A model generated the notes under the pieces. That model was not told where the DNA came from. It worked only from the letters and a program-made list of their open reading frames with translations, and did no database searches. Below, piece by piece: positions 24,698 through 32,835 of a DNA stretch of 32,835 bases. This DNA is from Lachnospiraceae bacterium (GTDB lineage: Bacteria > Bacillota > Clostridia > Lachnospirales > Lachnospiraceae). The stretch is from contig JAAWOU010000033.1 in assembly GCA_022799755.1 (NCBI GenBank), positions 1-32,835 on the forward strand. Reading direction: 5' to 3'. A program made the translations under genes and the position numbers. How positions within the stretch are numbered: the stretch's first letter is position 1; each line of letters opens with the position of its first letter.

Positions 24698-25999
24698 TTA
24701 TCCGATGTCGATTTCTTCTCTCCACACCCGCCCGGACGAGGCGCGGAATTCTCCGAACCCCAGATCCCTGACCTCCACCGATAAGCGCGTCTCGGCTTTC
24801 AGAAAGAAACGCGCCGCCAGCCGCGATGCATTGCCGGGAAGCCCCTCCAGAATGATCCGAACCAGCCGGCTGTGCCCGGAGGCCGCGCTTTCCGCAAGCG
24901 GCGTGATCGTCAGGGCAAGCTCATGGCCCTCCTGCAGATACAGCTCCATGCTCTGCTCCGCCTCATACCAGTTCTCCCCCGCGTCCAGCAGGGCGTAATA
25001 GGACTCCTCCCCCTGCCTGAATACACGCATGCCGATATTGGCTTTCAGCTTATCGTTCCCCAGGAACACATGGGCCTTTCCCGTCTCGCCGGGCAAAAGC
25101 CTCTCCTGTATCCCGCAGCAGGCGCCCTTGCTGAACAGATTGTTCCCCTGGAACACCCTCCTACCCCTGCAGAGAAACCGCAGGGACTCTTTCATCCACT
25201 CCTGCCCGAATCCGTCGCCGATGAGAAATACGCTGCCCACGTTCCCCTCCCCGCAGACCTCCCTGGCGATCTTCAGAAAGGCCTCGTCCAATTCCTGCCC
25301 ACGCTCCGGATTTATCTCCCCCAAGACCTCGTCCTGCCCCCAGGCCGGAAGCGCATCCTCCGGGAATTCGTAGTCCCTCCCTCTCACAAAGGTCACTATG
25401 GGTGTGGTCCGCCGGTTGCATTCCATCCGCATCAGCCGGATGCCTCCCTTTTGATAACAGAAGACTACCGTGTCATCCGTCCACAGCTCCGGCGGCTGGC
25501 GCAGCATATAGCTGTAAAAGCTTTCCTCATAACTCTGGACGGCGATTCTGTCCGCTTTCAGCTGGGCTCCCTCCACCATCCGCGACAGCACTTCCACGCT
25601 CTCCCGATTCAGGACTGCGCAGGTCACCATCAGTCCCGTCAGCCTGGCGCCTTTCTGCGGAAGCAGCCCCAGGCTGCGGCGGAAGAACAGCGCCAACAGC
25701 GCCACCGGGTCAAAGCTTTCTCCGTCTATGACCACCGGCTCTCTGTTCAGCGCCATGGAGAACAGGTTCTCCACCAGAACTCCTTCCCCGCCGTCCGCCT
25801 TAAGCGCCTCCCTGCCATAGAGCCATTGGTTCGTCCCCCGCCTTTTGTAAAGGGCCGTGGGAATATTGTAAATCTGGGCGCCCGCCACCTGGGAAAGCGT
25901 CTGTGCCTCCTCGCTCTCAGACATGGCAAAGCTGATCTGAGAATATTCGTTTCCCAAATCGTATCCCACGATCAGCCTGTCGCTGCTTAGAATTCCCAT
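24698..25999 (-). CDS. Hsp70/actin-fold ATPase-like protein (DUF5716-like)
   Basis: The 433-residue protein has the outline of the actin/Hsp70 ATPase fold. It opens with a phosphate-1-like loop LIVGYDLGNEYSQISFA (Asp14). A middle segment reads LTGLMVTCAVLNRESVEVLS, and AVQSYEESFYSYML resembles the DnaK 'inEPtAAa' region. A C-terminal adenosine-like loop reads VGSVFLIGDGFGQEWMKESL, followed by FSKGACCGIQERLL, like the 'DEAVAxGAA' region. It lacks a DnaK substrate-binding domain; about 110 C-terminal residues form a beta-rich tail. I believe it corresponds to DUF5716, which I know only from Lachnospiraceae. The start follows GGGAGGAG. It lies 27 bases after the giant gene. The role is unknown; nucleotide-driven assembly or regulation of its neighbours is a reasonable guess. 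Confidence 0.7.
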   Translation of the reverse strand: MGILSSDRLIVGYDLGNEYSQISFAMSESEEAQTLSQVAGAQIYNIPTALYKRRGTNQWLYGREALKADGGEGVLVENLFSMALNREPVVIDGESFDPVALLALFFRRSLGLLPQKGARLTGLMVTCAVLNRESVEVLSRMVEGAQLKADRIAVQSYEESFYSYMLRQPPELWTDDTVVFCYQKGGIRLMRMECNRRTTPIVTFVRGRDYEFPEDALPAWGQDEVLGEINPERGQELDEAFLKIAREVCGEGNVGSVFLIGDGFGQEWMKESLRFLCRGRRVFQGNNLFSKGACCGIQERLLPGETGKAHVFLGNDKLKANIGMRVFRQGEESYYALLDAGENWYEAEQSMELYLQEGHELALTITPLAESAASGHSRLVRIILEGLPGNASRLAARFFLKAETRLSVEVRDLGFGEFRASSGRVWREEIDIG

Positions 26000-26026
26000 A
26001 ACGGCTCCTCCCCTTTTTGCTTCCCT

Positions 26027-29000
26027 CTATTTTAGTTCAAACAGTCTGCCGCTTAGAAAATCCTTTTTATAGTACTCTTCCAGCAGCTGATCCATCGTAT
26101 CGTAGTCCTGCATGGTCTGGGCCATGGCGATATCGTTGATCATCTGATATCTGCTCTCCTCTTCCGCGTCATTATCGAGGCGCTGAAGCGTGCCGCTTCC
26201 GGTTACCTGGAATTTTCCCTCCCGCTCCTCCGTGATATAATACTGCAGACACTCCCCGAAGAACAGGACGAAAGTCTTGAAGCACACGCCCCCATACGCC
26301 TCCCTCATGTACGCGCTGCGATACCCCTCCGTCTCCCCGTTCTCGTCGAGAATCGTATAGTGGATGCAGACTTCCGTCTGGGGCTTCGTGCGATATTCCA
26401 TGATTGTCTTGTCGCAGAGCTCTCTCTCAAGCCCGGGACACTGGCCGAATTCCCGGAAAAATTCCAGATAAATCTCCCTTTCCAGCATCTCCTCCAGCAG
26501 TTCCGTCACCATGGAGTCAGAATCCTCCTCCTGTCCGTTCTCCGCAAAGTATTTCAGATAGGCCAGCTTGCAGACCATCTGCACCGGCTCCCCGCGCTGA
26601 TACATCTGCCGTATTTCATGGAACACTTCCTTTTCCACCAGACGTTCCTTGACAAAATAGTCGTAAGAGCACTGGGCCAGAAAGGCCTCCTCCACCTCCT
26701 GCTTCGGTCCCTGGGAGATGTAATAGCGGAATATCTCCATCTTCTCCCCCACGAAAGCGCCGGAGTACAGCATCTGTACCAACAGCCTCTCACTGAGCCT
26801 GTAACAGTCCGCCCCGAATGATTTCGCCGCTTTCCAGATCTCCCGCATATTCCTGGCCATCCCCTGATAATGGGCGGACAGGTAATTCAGTATCGTGCTG
26901 TCGTACTTTCCTTTCCGGAAAATATACACGGCAGCCGCGGTCAGCAGGGAATTCTCCCCCATGTCATACCGCTCTATCATGGCTCCCGCCAGCCGCACCA
27001 GAATCTTCACATCCACGATATACGGCCCGTATACTTCCAGCCATTCCCATGCCAGCCTGTAATTGCCCCGCAGCACCATGAACCGGATCACGGTGGCTCT
27101 CTCCAGGGCCGTAAGCTCCTGGGAGGGAATCTTCTTCAGATATTCGTCCAAAGCCCTGCAGTCATCCGTATCATAGTAATACTGCAGAATCCGCAGATAC
27201 AGTTCCCGCTTTACCTGCAAATCCGTGCTGTCCGAGGCCGCAATCCGCAGTTCCCTCTTGATGCGCTGGTCCGGTTCCTCCCTGCAGACGCTCTCGCTGC
27301 CGCAAAGATAGAAATCCAGCCCAAGCCCCAGCTCCCCCATGGGCAGAAGCCAGCGCAGGAATTTCCCCGGTAGCATCAGCTTCTCCATGGTATAGTCCAC
27401 GTTTTTCAGGAAGCGGTTCCCCTCCGCGTCCTCAAAGACAATGGTGTATCTGATGCCGTAGATCGCCGCCCATGTACGCTTGTCCGTCAGCATATACTCG
27501 CTTGGCTGCAGATTCCCCGGCTGGTATACATACACTTTCCGCAGCCGCTCATCCTCCACCTGGATCAGATGGGCGAACAACAGCTTCGAGAGAGGGCCGG
27601 CTGTCTGTTCATTCACCATGTCGGCACGCAGCAGACGATTGTACAGATTCGCCAGATTGCGGTTGATATGCTTCTTTTTTATCTGCTCTGTCACAAAGTA
27701 CTCTATCTTAAACCGATAGGCCTCATACACGTCCTCCAGCCGGTCCTGGTGCTGAATGATGTAATCGTACAGATAGGCGGTGTGGGCATAGTCCATATTG
27801 TTCTGATAGGAAAAATATTTCAGCACCGCTTTCGGAATTTCCTGAGACTGTTCCAAGTCCAGAGACATCATGAAATATTCGTATAAATTCGTAATCCTCA
27901 GCTGGGCCTCCACCCCTGCCCTGTACCAATCGAACCAGGCAGGCCCCACCTTTGCTCCTTTTATCAGCAGCGTACAGATCTCCTGGAGCAGCTGTACGTC
28001 TTTTCTTTTCCCGTACAGCTGTGAAAGCGCCTGAAACAGCGCCTCCGAATACTCTTTCACCCTGGCAGCCAGATAAAGCGTCTGTTCCACGGCCTCCTGT
28101 TTCAGGACGCCATGTCTGACGCCGTACCAGATGACCTGCTGGTCAAATCTGCCCAGCCTGCGCAGCAGGGACGGGTTGGCATTGATCAGGGAGACCGCTT
28201 CTATATAGAGCACCGGACTGGTACAGCCTTTCCGGAAGAGCGTCTCCCAGAAAGCCCATTTCTCCCTGTCGGACCTGCAGTAATCCTCGGAAAGATACAT
28301 CAAAAGCCACCCTATGCGCCAGTTGGAATCGTCCCGCTCAAACATCCGCGCCACATCCTCCGCCACCTTTTCCACATAAGCCTCGTCCCCGTGGAGCAGC
28401 GTGGTGAGATAGAGGTAATAGGCCGTCAGCGTATCCCCAAATGGCTGCTTTTCAAATGTCTCCGCGGCATGGTCCAGAATCCAGCCGGCTTCATTGCGGC
28501 GCTCCTCCGTGATCAGCAGCTGCGCCTGCAGCAGCCTGGAGGAGATATCGCTCTCGTCCAGTGCCACCAGCCGTTCCACCAGCTTCCCGGTCTCTTTCAG
28601 CCAGCCGGATGTGGAAATCTTTCGCAGCCGGAAAGACTGATAGAAGTCCATCAGCCGAGCCGTGCAGCGCATCCTGGCCGCTTCCTTGCTGTCCGCGAAT
28701 CCGGCGCCGCCCAAAGACACCGTCACCGGAATTATCAGATCTGTGTAGGCATTGTACAGCCGGATCCGCCCAAAGCTCCTGCCTCTTCTCAGGCGGCCGC
28801 TGTCAATGAACACGGGCAGTCTGCACCGGTTGCCCAAAAAGTCATCGTCTGTCAGGACCTCTTTCTCGGTAAAAAGAAACTCCCCGTCACATTCCACGGT
28901 CAGCCTGGTGAACCCCCAGCCGTTTCTCACAATGGACACGCTCTGCTCCATCACCCCGGCCGGTCCGAAAGCGGGCAGCTGTGACTCCAGCTCCGCCTCC

Positions 29001-29590
29001 TCCGCCATGAATTCCGCGTTCTGCTTCTTGTTCACCTGAATTAAGAATTCTTCCACATTCTGTTCCTGGCCGCGGCAGGCCGAGAATGCCCTGTAGTCCT
29101 CCAGATACCTGGCGTCACTGCCTGAAAATATCCGCGAAAACTCCGGGGAATAGAACAGTTTCACAGCCTCTTTCCAGCTGCTTTTGGCAAGATTCGCAAA
29201 GTGGAACAGATTTTTGACGGTTCCCACAGAGGATTCCGGCATGTCATGCTCCACAGAGACTACAAAGGGGAGATAGTATTCGCCGCGGTTGCTGACAACG
29301 TCAAAGGTGCCTTTCACCACATCCCCTTCCTCCAGCTTTTCCCCATGAAATCGGAAAGCGATCTCCTCCTCTCCGGAGAATTCCTCCGTCAGACATTCCA
29401 TCCTCCAGTCGGAAGAATACACCATCCCTGCCGTATACAGCCCGTCTGGAACCAGAATCCGAAAAGAGTCCTCGTACTGCTGCCCACTCCGAATGCTCAA
29501 TTCTATTTTTGCACAGGAAAAATCCAGGGAACCGTTCTCATAGTCAAGGTTCCCCTCCAGAATTTTGTCAATTATCTTCTGCATCTGCAT
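26027..29590 (-). CDS. 1187-residue helical-repeat protein (DUF5717-like)
   Basis: This very large protein matches, from memory, the DUF5717 family of Lachnospiraceae. The N-terminal region (about 1-290) is beta-rich, with segments such as YEDSFRILVPDGLYTAGMVY and GEYYLPFVVSVEHDMP suggesting immunoglobulin-like domains. From about 300 to 1020 it is almost all helical with TPR-like character (FQALSQLYGKRKDVQLLQEI, ISSRLLQAQLLITEERRNEA). The end (about 1050-1187) is again beta-rich (CIHYTILDENGETEGYRSAY). There is no signal peptide or membrane helix, so it should be cytoplasmic. GGTGAG precedes the start; an ATG two codons in is an alternative. It is the first of four closely spaced genes and has a good promoter 40 bases upstream. 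No catalytic motif is seen. Confidence 0.75.
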   Translation of the reverse strand: MQMQKIIDKILEGNLDYENGSLDFSCAKIELSIRSGQQYEDSFRILVPDGLYTAGMVYSSDWRMECLTEEFSGEEEIAFRFHGEKLEEGDVVKGTFDVVSNRGEYYLPFVVSVEHDMPESSVGTVKNLFHFANLAKSSWKEAVKLFYSPEFSRIFSGSDARYLEDYRAFSACRGQEQNVEEFLIQVNKKQNAEFMAEEAELESQLPAFGPAGVMEQSVSIVRNGWGFTRLTVECDGEFLFTEKEVLTDDDFLGNRCRLPVFIDSGRLRRGRSFGRIRLYNAYTDLIIPVTVSLGGAGFADSKEAARMRCTARLMDFYQSFRLRKISTSGWLKETGKLVERLVALDESDISSRLLQAQLLITEERRNEAGWILDHAAETFEKQPFGDTLTAYYLYLTTLLHGDEAYVEKVAEDVARMFERDDSNWRIGWLLMYLSEDYCRSDREKWAFWETLFRKGCTSPVLYIEAVSLINANPSLLRRLGRFDQQVIWYGVRHGVLKQEAVEQTLYLAARVKEYSEALFQALSQLYGKRKDVQLLQEICTLLIKGAKVGPAWFDWYRAGVEAQLRITNLYEYFMMSLDLEQSQEIPKAVLKYFSYQNNMDYAHTAYLYDYIIQHQDRLEDVYEAYRFKIEYFVTEQIKKKHINRNLANLYNRLLRADMVNEQTAGPLSKLLFAHLIQVEDERLRKVYVYQPGNLQPSEYMLTDKRTWAAIYGIRYTIVFEDAEGNRFLKNVDYTMEKLMLPGKFLRWLLPMGELGLGLDFYLCGSESVCREEPDQRIKRELRIAASDSTDLQVKRELYLRILQYYYDTDDCRALDEYLKKIPSQELTALERATVIRFMVLRGNYRLAWEWLEVYGPYIVDVKILVRLAGAMIERYDMGENSLLTAAAVYIFRKGKYDSTILNYLSAHYQGMARNMREIWKAAKSFGADCYRLSERLLVQMLYSGAFVGEKMEIFRYYISQGPKQEVEEAFLAQCSYDYFVKERLVEKEVFHEIRQMYQRGEPVQMVCKLAYLKYFAENGQEEDSDSMVTELLEEMLEREIYLEFFREFGQCPGLERELCDKTIMEYRTKPQTEVCIHYTILDENGETEGYRSAYMREAYGGVCFKTFVLFFGECLQYYITEEREGKFQVTGSGTLQRLDNDAEEESRYQMINDIAMAQTMQDYDTMDQLLEEYYKKDFLSGRLFELK

Positions 29591-29625
29591 TTATGCTCAC
29601 CCGCTTTGCGCCTCTACTAAGACCG

Positions 29626-29654
29626 ATTATATCAAATCTTCCGCCATAGGGCAA
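29626..29654 (-). promoter_or_regulatory. Promoter of the four-gene DUF5717/DUF5716 operon
   Basis: On the minus strand TTGCCC (29649-29654) and TATAAT (29626-29631) are separated by 17 bases, a near-consensus vegetative promoter. The start point would be near 29619, about 30 bases before the first gene. It lies just beyond the stop of the ABC permease gene, so the operon can be expressed apart from the transporter. Confidence 0.7.
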
Positions 29655-29676
29655 CACCGGAAAATATATCTCGGGT

Positions 29677-30489
29677 TTATACCAGATTCAATTTGCGGTT
29701 TACCATAAAATATGTCACCGCATACAGTATGACAGCCGTCATCAGATCCACGATAAACCGTACATCCAGGTTCCTGTTCAGATACATCCCCAAGGTGCCT
29801 GCAAAGCTGCGGCACAGAGAAATCACCAGCTCCTTACCCACGACGACCAAAATATAGAAAAGTATGCCCAAAAACAATCTTCCCCTCTGCATAAACTGTC
29901 CCAGAGAGACGCCCCCGAACAGAATCATCATGGAAGTGAACGCTCCCACCAGAGACGACACCATCCACATCCCCACAAAATGAACGGCCCCGAAGCCAAA
30001 CAGCTCTTCCAGCTCCGTCAGAATCTCCCAGGCGGCGGCAAATAAATCCGTCGGCAGATATTTGGTCGGCGCTACGATCCACATCAGGGACGAGAGCAAA
30101 ATGAAAAAGGAAAGATAGACCGCCAGCTGGACGAGCAGCGTCCACAGGCCGCTGACCAGCAGTTTACTCACCAATATCTGATTCTTCGTCACGGGCAGCG
30201 TATGGGTCAGATACCCCTGATCCGTGTACATTGTCCTGTAAAAACGCACACAGAGATAGATCCGGATGCCGAATGTGACACATAACAGCAGCATCACGTA
30301 AATCAACACAGTGAATACACTGAAGACATCCAGCCAGCTGACGGAGCCTCCCATGCCGCTGATGGATTTCCATATAGGCGCATGAAGCGAAAGCCATCCC
30401 AGAAACGTGATCACCCCCATGGCTCCCATCATCAGGCAGCCTATCTTATACGTGCCGATCCACTCATGCTTTATCAGCTTCCCTAACAT
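29677..30489 (-). CDS. ABC transporter permease
   Basis: The 270-residue protein has six predicted membrane helices, the layout of ABC-2-type permeases: MMGAMGVITFLGWLSLHAPI, FSVFTVLIYVMLLLCVTFGI, TLLVQLAVYLSFFILLSSLM, WMVSSLVGAFTSMMILFGGV, LFLGILFYILVVVGKELVIS and VDLMTAVILYAVTYFMV. The cytoplasmic stretch LCVRFYRTMYTDQGYLTHTL PVTKNQ after helix 2 is typical of exporters of this class. The start codon overlaps the end of the ATPase gene by seven bases, implying translational coupling. With that ATPase it would form an exporter, possibly of peptides, antibiotics or lipids. The substrate is unknown, and no GntR-type regulator, often the partner of such pairs, is in the window. Confidence 0.8.
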   Translation of the reverse strand: MLGKLIKHEWIGTYKIGCLMMGAMGVITFLGWLSLHAPIWKSISGMGGSVSWLDVFSVFTVLIYVMLLLCVTFGIRIYLCVRFYRTMYTDQGYLTHTLPVTKNQILVSKLLVSGLWTLLVQLAVYLSFFILLSSLMWIVAPTKYLPTDLFAAAWEILTELEELFGFGAVHFVGMWMVSSLVGAFTSMMILFGGVSLGQFMQRGRLFLGILFYILVVVGKELVISLCRSFAGTLGMYLNRNLDVRFIVDLMTAVILYAVTYFMVNRKLNLV

Positions 30490-31184
30490 GCAAATACCTC
30501 CCTGAAATAAGCGTCCACAGATTTTCCGTGCCGCTCTCTGATATTGTTCACAGAGGTGTACAGCACCAAATGTCCGTAACGCATGAAGATCACCTCGTCC
30601 AGCACCTGCTCCACATCGCCTATCAGATGCGTGGAGATGAGCACTGTGGCGTTGGGATTATAATTGTTCAGTATCGTCCGCAGGATATAGTCCCTGGCTG
30701 CCGGGTCCACCCCCGCAATAGGCTCATCCAGAATATACAGATCGGCATTCCGGCTCATGACCAGTATCAGCTGCACTTTCTCTTTCGTCCCCTTGGAGAG
30801 CGTATTCATCCTCGCCCCCGGCTCAATCCCCAGATTCTGCAGCATCCCTATCGCGCGCTCTCTGGAAAAATCCCCATAGAAATCACAGAAGAAGCGCAAT
30901 ATCTCGCTGACCTTTTTATCGCCGGCCAGGTAAGTCCTGTCAGGGAGATAGGCGACCCGCCCTTTCGTCCCCACGCCCACAGGCTTTCCGCAGATCCGGA
31001 TGCTGCCCTCCGTGGGCGTCAAAAGGCCGTTCATCAGCTTGATCAGCGTGGTCTTGCCGCTTCCGTTGGGCCCCAGGAGCCCGATGATCTTTCCCCGGGG
31101 CAGCGTCAGGCTTATATTGTTTACCGCGATATGCTTTGCGTCGTAGGCTTTTGTCAGCCCCAGAATCTCAATCAGCTCGTTCAT
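30483..31184 (-). CDS. ABC transporter ATPase
   Basis: The 233-residue product has Walker A GLLGPNGSGKTTLIKLMNGL (about 35-54), a signature helix reading LSKGTKEKVQLILVMSR (LSKGT instead of LSGGQ, about 135), and Walker B with D-loop LYILDEPIAGVDP. The H-loop region VLISTHL follows. The variant signature is frequent in the YtrB-like subgroup paired with ABC-2 permeases. GGCGGAGA precedes the start closely. It is first of the pair with the permease, whose start it overlaps. A TATAAT-like box (31208-31213) lies 24 bases upstream on this strand but I see no good -35 box. Confidence 0.93.
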   Translation of the reverse strand: MNELIEILGLTKAYDAKHIAVNNISLTLPRGKIIGLLGPNGSGKTTLIKLMNGLLTPTEGSIRICGKPVGVGTKGRVAYLPDRTYLAGDKKVSEILRFFCDFYGDFSRERAIGMLQNLGIEPGARMNTLSKGTKEKVQLILVMSRNADLYILDEPIAGVDPAARDYILRTILNNYNPNATVLISTHLIGDVEQVLDEVIFMRYGHLVLYTSVNNIRERHGKSVDAYFREVFAC

Positions 31185-31207
31185 TCTCCGCCTCTCCTCT
31201 TCCCTCT

Positions 31208-31213
31208 ATTATA
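31208..31213 (-). promoter_or_regulatory. Possible -10 box for the ABC operon
   Basis: TATAAT on the minus strand lies 24 bases before the ATPase start. No good -35 hexamer is at the right distance (CAGGCG at 17 bases), so the promoter would need an activator or is not real. The rest of 31214-31418 shows no other gene. Confidence 0.3.
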
Positions 31214-31418
31214 TCCCACAGAAGCCCTGCCGCCTGAACCCTGTCATACCCCAAACATTCGACCCTCCACTCCCATGCCACTGCGGGGAGCAATTTCTCT
31301 CCCCTACAATGATATGGCAAAACCATAGGTCCGTCAATAGGTTTGCGTAACATTTCCCCTCCCGCCGCATATATATACCATAACGAATCGTATGCGCCCC
31401 CGGCGCAAAAGGAAGCTT

Positions 31419-32699
31419 ATGCCCGAAACCAATATATCCGACGTACAGGAGCCGGAAAGCACTGACGTCTCCTATTCCGGCAGTATCAAAATCAGCGTGG
31501 TCTCTTCCATCGGGCTGATCCCTGTGGAAGGCGCCATCGTCACCATATCCTACACCAGGGAGCCGGATGTCCCCTTAAAAGTGCTCACCACCGACAGCTC
31601 CGGTCAAACTCCCGTGACGCAGCTGCCGGCGCCGCCTCTGGCACTGTCCCTGCAGCCCGAGAACGAAATCCAGCCTTACTCCGAGTACAATATCACAGTC
31701 ACCGCCCCCGAGTACGAGCCGGTGCTGGTATCCGGATCGGAGATCCTGGCGGACCAGCTCTCTCTCCAGAACATACAGATGAACCCTTTGGCCACCACGG
31801 AGGAAGAAGAGAAAATCGTCATCATTCCGGACCATACCCTGTATGGGGATTTTCCTCCCAAGATACCCGAGGATGAGATCAAACCCATGGCAGAGACCGG
31901 GGAAATCGTTCTCAGCCGCGTAGTCATTCCGGAGTTCGTCATCGTCCACGACGGCCTGCCAAGCGATTCTTCCGCGCCCAATTACTGGGTTCGCTACAAA
32001 GATTATATCAAAAACGTGGCCTCCTGCGAGATTTATTCCACCTGGCCGGAGAGCACGATTTATGCCAATATTCTGGTCATTATGTCCTTTACGCTGAACA
32101 GGGTGTATACGGAATGGTATCGGAACCAGGGCTACAACTTTACCATTACCTCCTCCACGGCCTATGACCAGAAATGGGTGTACGGCAGAAACATCTTCGA
32201 GAACATCGATTATCTGGTGGATTCCGTATTCGCCAATTACCTCTCAAGGCCCGGCGTGCGCCAGCCCATCTTCACCTCCTACTGCGACGGACGCAGAGTC
32301 ACCTGCGCTGGCTTAAGCCAATGGGGCTCTATGTACCTGGGGGAGGAGGGATACTCGGCCATTGAGATCATACGGTATTACTACGGCAACGACATGTATA
32401 TCAACACAGCCCAGGTCATCTCAGGGGTGCCCTCCTCCTGGCCCGGATATGATCTGACCGTGGGTTCCTCGGGAGACAAAGTCCGACAGCTCCAGACCCA
32501 GCTGAACCGGATTGCCAGGAATTATCCTGCCATCCCCACCGTCGCCGCGGACGGCATCTACGGCCCTGCCACAGCCAATGCGGTCCGGACGTTCCAGCGA
32601 ATCTTCAACCTGCCGCAGACCGGAATCACGGATTACCCCACCTGGTATGAGATTTCGGAGATATATGTGGGAGTTTCAAGAATTTCCGAGCCCGGATAA
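31419..32699 (+). CDS. SpoIID-like protein with a peptidoglycan-binding domain
   Basis: The 426-residue product has three parts. Residues 21-120 resemble the carboxypeptidase regulatory-like/peptidase-associated beta domain (GSIKISVVSSIGLIPVEGAI). Residues 185-330 resemble the SpoIID lytic transglycosylase: YIKNVASCEIYSTWPE aligns Glu204 with the SpoIID catalytic Glu, and GLSQWGSMYLGEEGYSAIEI with IRYYYGND matches the SpoIID end. Residues 345-415 are a PG_binding_1 repeat (DKVRQLQTQLNRIA, ADGIYGPATANAVRTFQRIF). It would act on the cell wall, yet there is no signal peptide or membrane helix, so how it reaches the wall is unclear. AAGGA lies six bases before the ATG at 31419; nine upstream codons lack such a site. 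No neighbour points to its trigger. Confidence 0.8.
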   Translation: MPETNISDVQEPESTDVSYSGSIKISVVSSIGLIPVEGAIVTISYTREPDVPLKVLTTDSSGQTPVTQLPAPPLALSLQPENEIQPYSEYNITVTAPEYEPVLVSGSEILADQLSLQNIQMNPLATTEEEEKIVIIPDHTLYGDFPPKIPEDEIKPMAETGEIVLSRVVIPEFVIVHDGLPSDSSAPNYWVRYKDYIKNVASCEIYSTWPESTIYANILVIMSFTLNRVYTEWYRNQGYNFTITSSTAYDQKWVYGRNIFENIDYLVDSVFANYLSRPGVRQPIFTSYCDGRRVTCAGLSQWGSMYLGEEGYSAIEIIRYYYGNDMYINTAQVISGVPSSWPGYDLTVGSSGDKVRQLQTQLNRIARNYPAIPTVAADGIYGPATANAVRTFQRIFNLPQTGITDYPTWYEISEIYVGVSRISEPG

Positions 32700-32765
32700 C
32701 GGAGCATCGTGCGAAACAGATGTAAAGCCAAACTGCAAAGTAAGCGTCAAATAAGAACGTGTAGT

Positions 32766-32784
32766 GAAAAATTTGGCATTTTTC
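32766..32784 (+). terminator. Weak AT-rich hairpin after the SpoIID-like gene
   Basis: GAAAAAT (32766-32772) and ATTTTTC (32778-32784) flank a five-base loop, 65 bases after the stop. The stem is nearly all A-T and has only a short T-run, so it is a weak terminator candidate. Confidence 0.25.
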
Positions 32785-32797
32785 TGTAAACTTGGGG

Positions 32798-32831
32798 TTA
32801 GAGTTTTTAGAGTCCACTCTCAAAACTCTAA
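32798..32831. repeat. 15-base inverted repeat at the window edge
   Basis: The arms 32798-32812 and 32817-32831 pair over 15 positions with one mismatch (32808/32821) around a four-base loop TCCA. No T-run follows within the window on the plus strand, and none follows on the minus strand. It could be a terminator whose tail lies beyond the edge, an end of a mobile element, or a small dispersed repeat; the four visible bases beyond it do not decide this. Confidence 0.45.
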
Positions 32832-32835
32832 ATCC

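Noticed and set aside
32626..32823. Minus-strand frame of 65 codons at the right end
   Set aside because: It overlaps the end of the SpoIID-like gene and the hairpins, with no ribosome binding site or family resemblance.

Overview
The window looks like a chromosomal segment of a GC-rich (roughly 55% by eye) Gram-positive anaerobe of the Clostridia, most likely Lachnospiraceae. The reasons are strong AGGAGG-type ribosome binding sites, the NfnA/NfnB electron-bifurcating pair, formate-tetrahydrofolate ligase, the tepA and ftsK/spoIIIE genes close together, and several protein families I know mainly from that family (DUF5716/DUF5717-like proteins and zinc-ribbon single-pass membrane proteins). 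I saw no rRNA, tRNA, CRISPR array or intact insertion sequence. The taxonomic call is inference from gene content.

Left edge (1-700) is AT-richer and looks like accessory debris: the 5' end of a gene leaving the window, a very short SymE-like toxin gene, and a broken Xre-type regulator. From 751 to 12440 a long minus-strand run carries, in transcription order, ftsK/spoIIIE, fhs, a zinc-ribbon/TPR/chitobiase-C-like membrane protein, nfnA, nfnB, a Dabb-domain protein, a second zinc-ribbon membrane protein, a lipoprotein and rlmH. Between nfnA and nfnB lies a 308-base gap filled with hairpins, including a unit duplicated at exactly 100 bases. At 12604-15270 a GH123/DUF4091-like glycosidase gene and a divergent AraC-type regulator share a compact region of overlapping promoters. 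Then come tepA (ClpP-like), a MATE transporter with a clear terminator, and plus-strand purC with its own promoter.

From 18790 to 31184 everything is on the minus strand. An ABC transporter pair (ATPase and permease, overlapping) is followed by a promoter and four packed genes: a 1187-residue DUF5717-like protein, a 433-residue Hsp70/actin-fold DUF5716-like protein, a TPR-like protein and a coiled-coil two-TM protein. Next, 85-95 bases apart, come purB, a PurF homologue whose glutaminase active site is missing, and a PlsC-type acyltransferase. The last gene (31419-32699, plus) encodes a SpoIID-like protein with a peptidoglycan-binding domain, and the window ends in a 15-base inverted repeat.

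The best candidates for undescribed biology are the four-gene actin-fold/giant repeat-protein operon (22623-29590), the PurF paralogue with intact PRPP and Fe-S residues but no glutaminase catalytic residues, and the hairpin array between nfnA and nfnB. In that array the changes between the two copies preserve pairing only on the transcribed strand.
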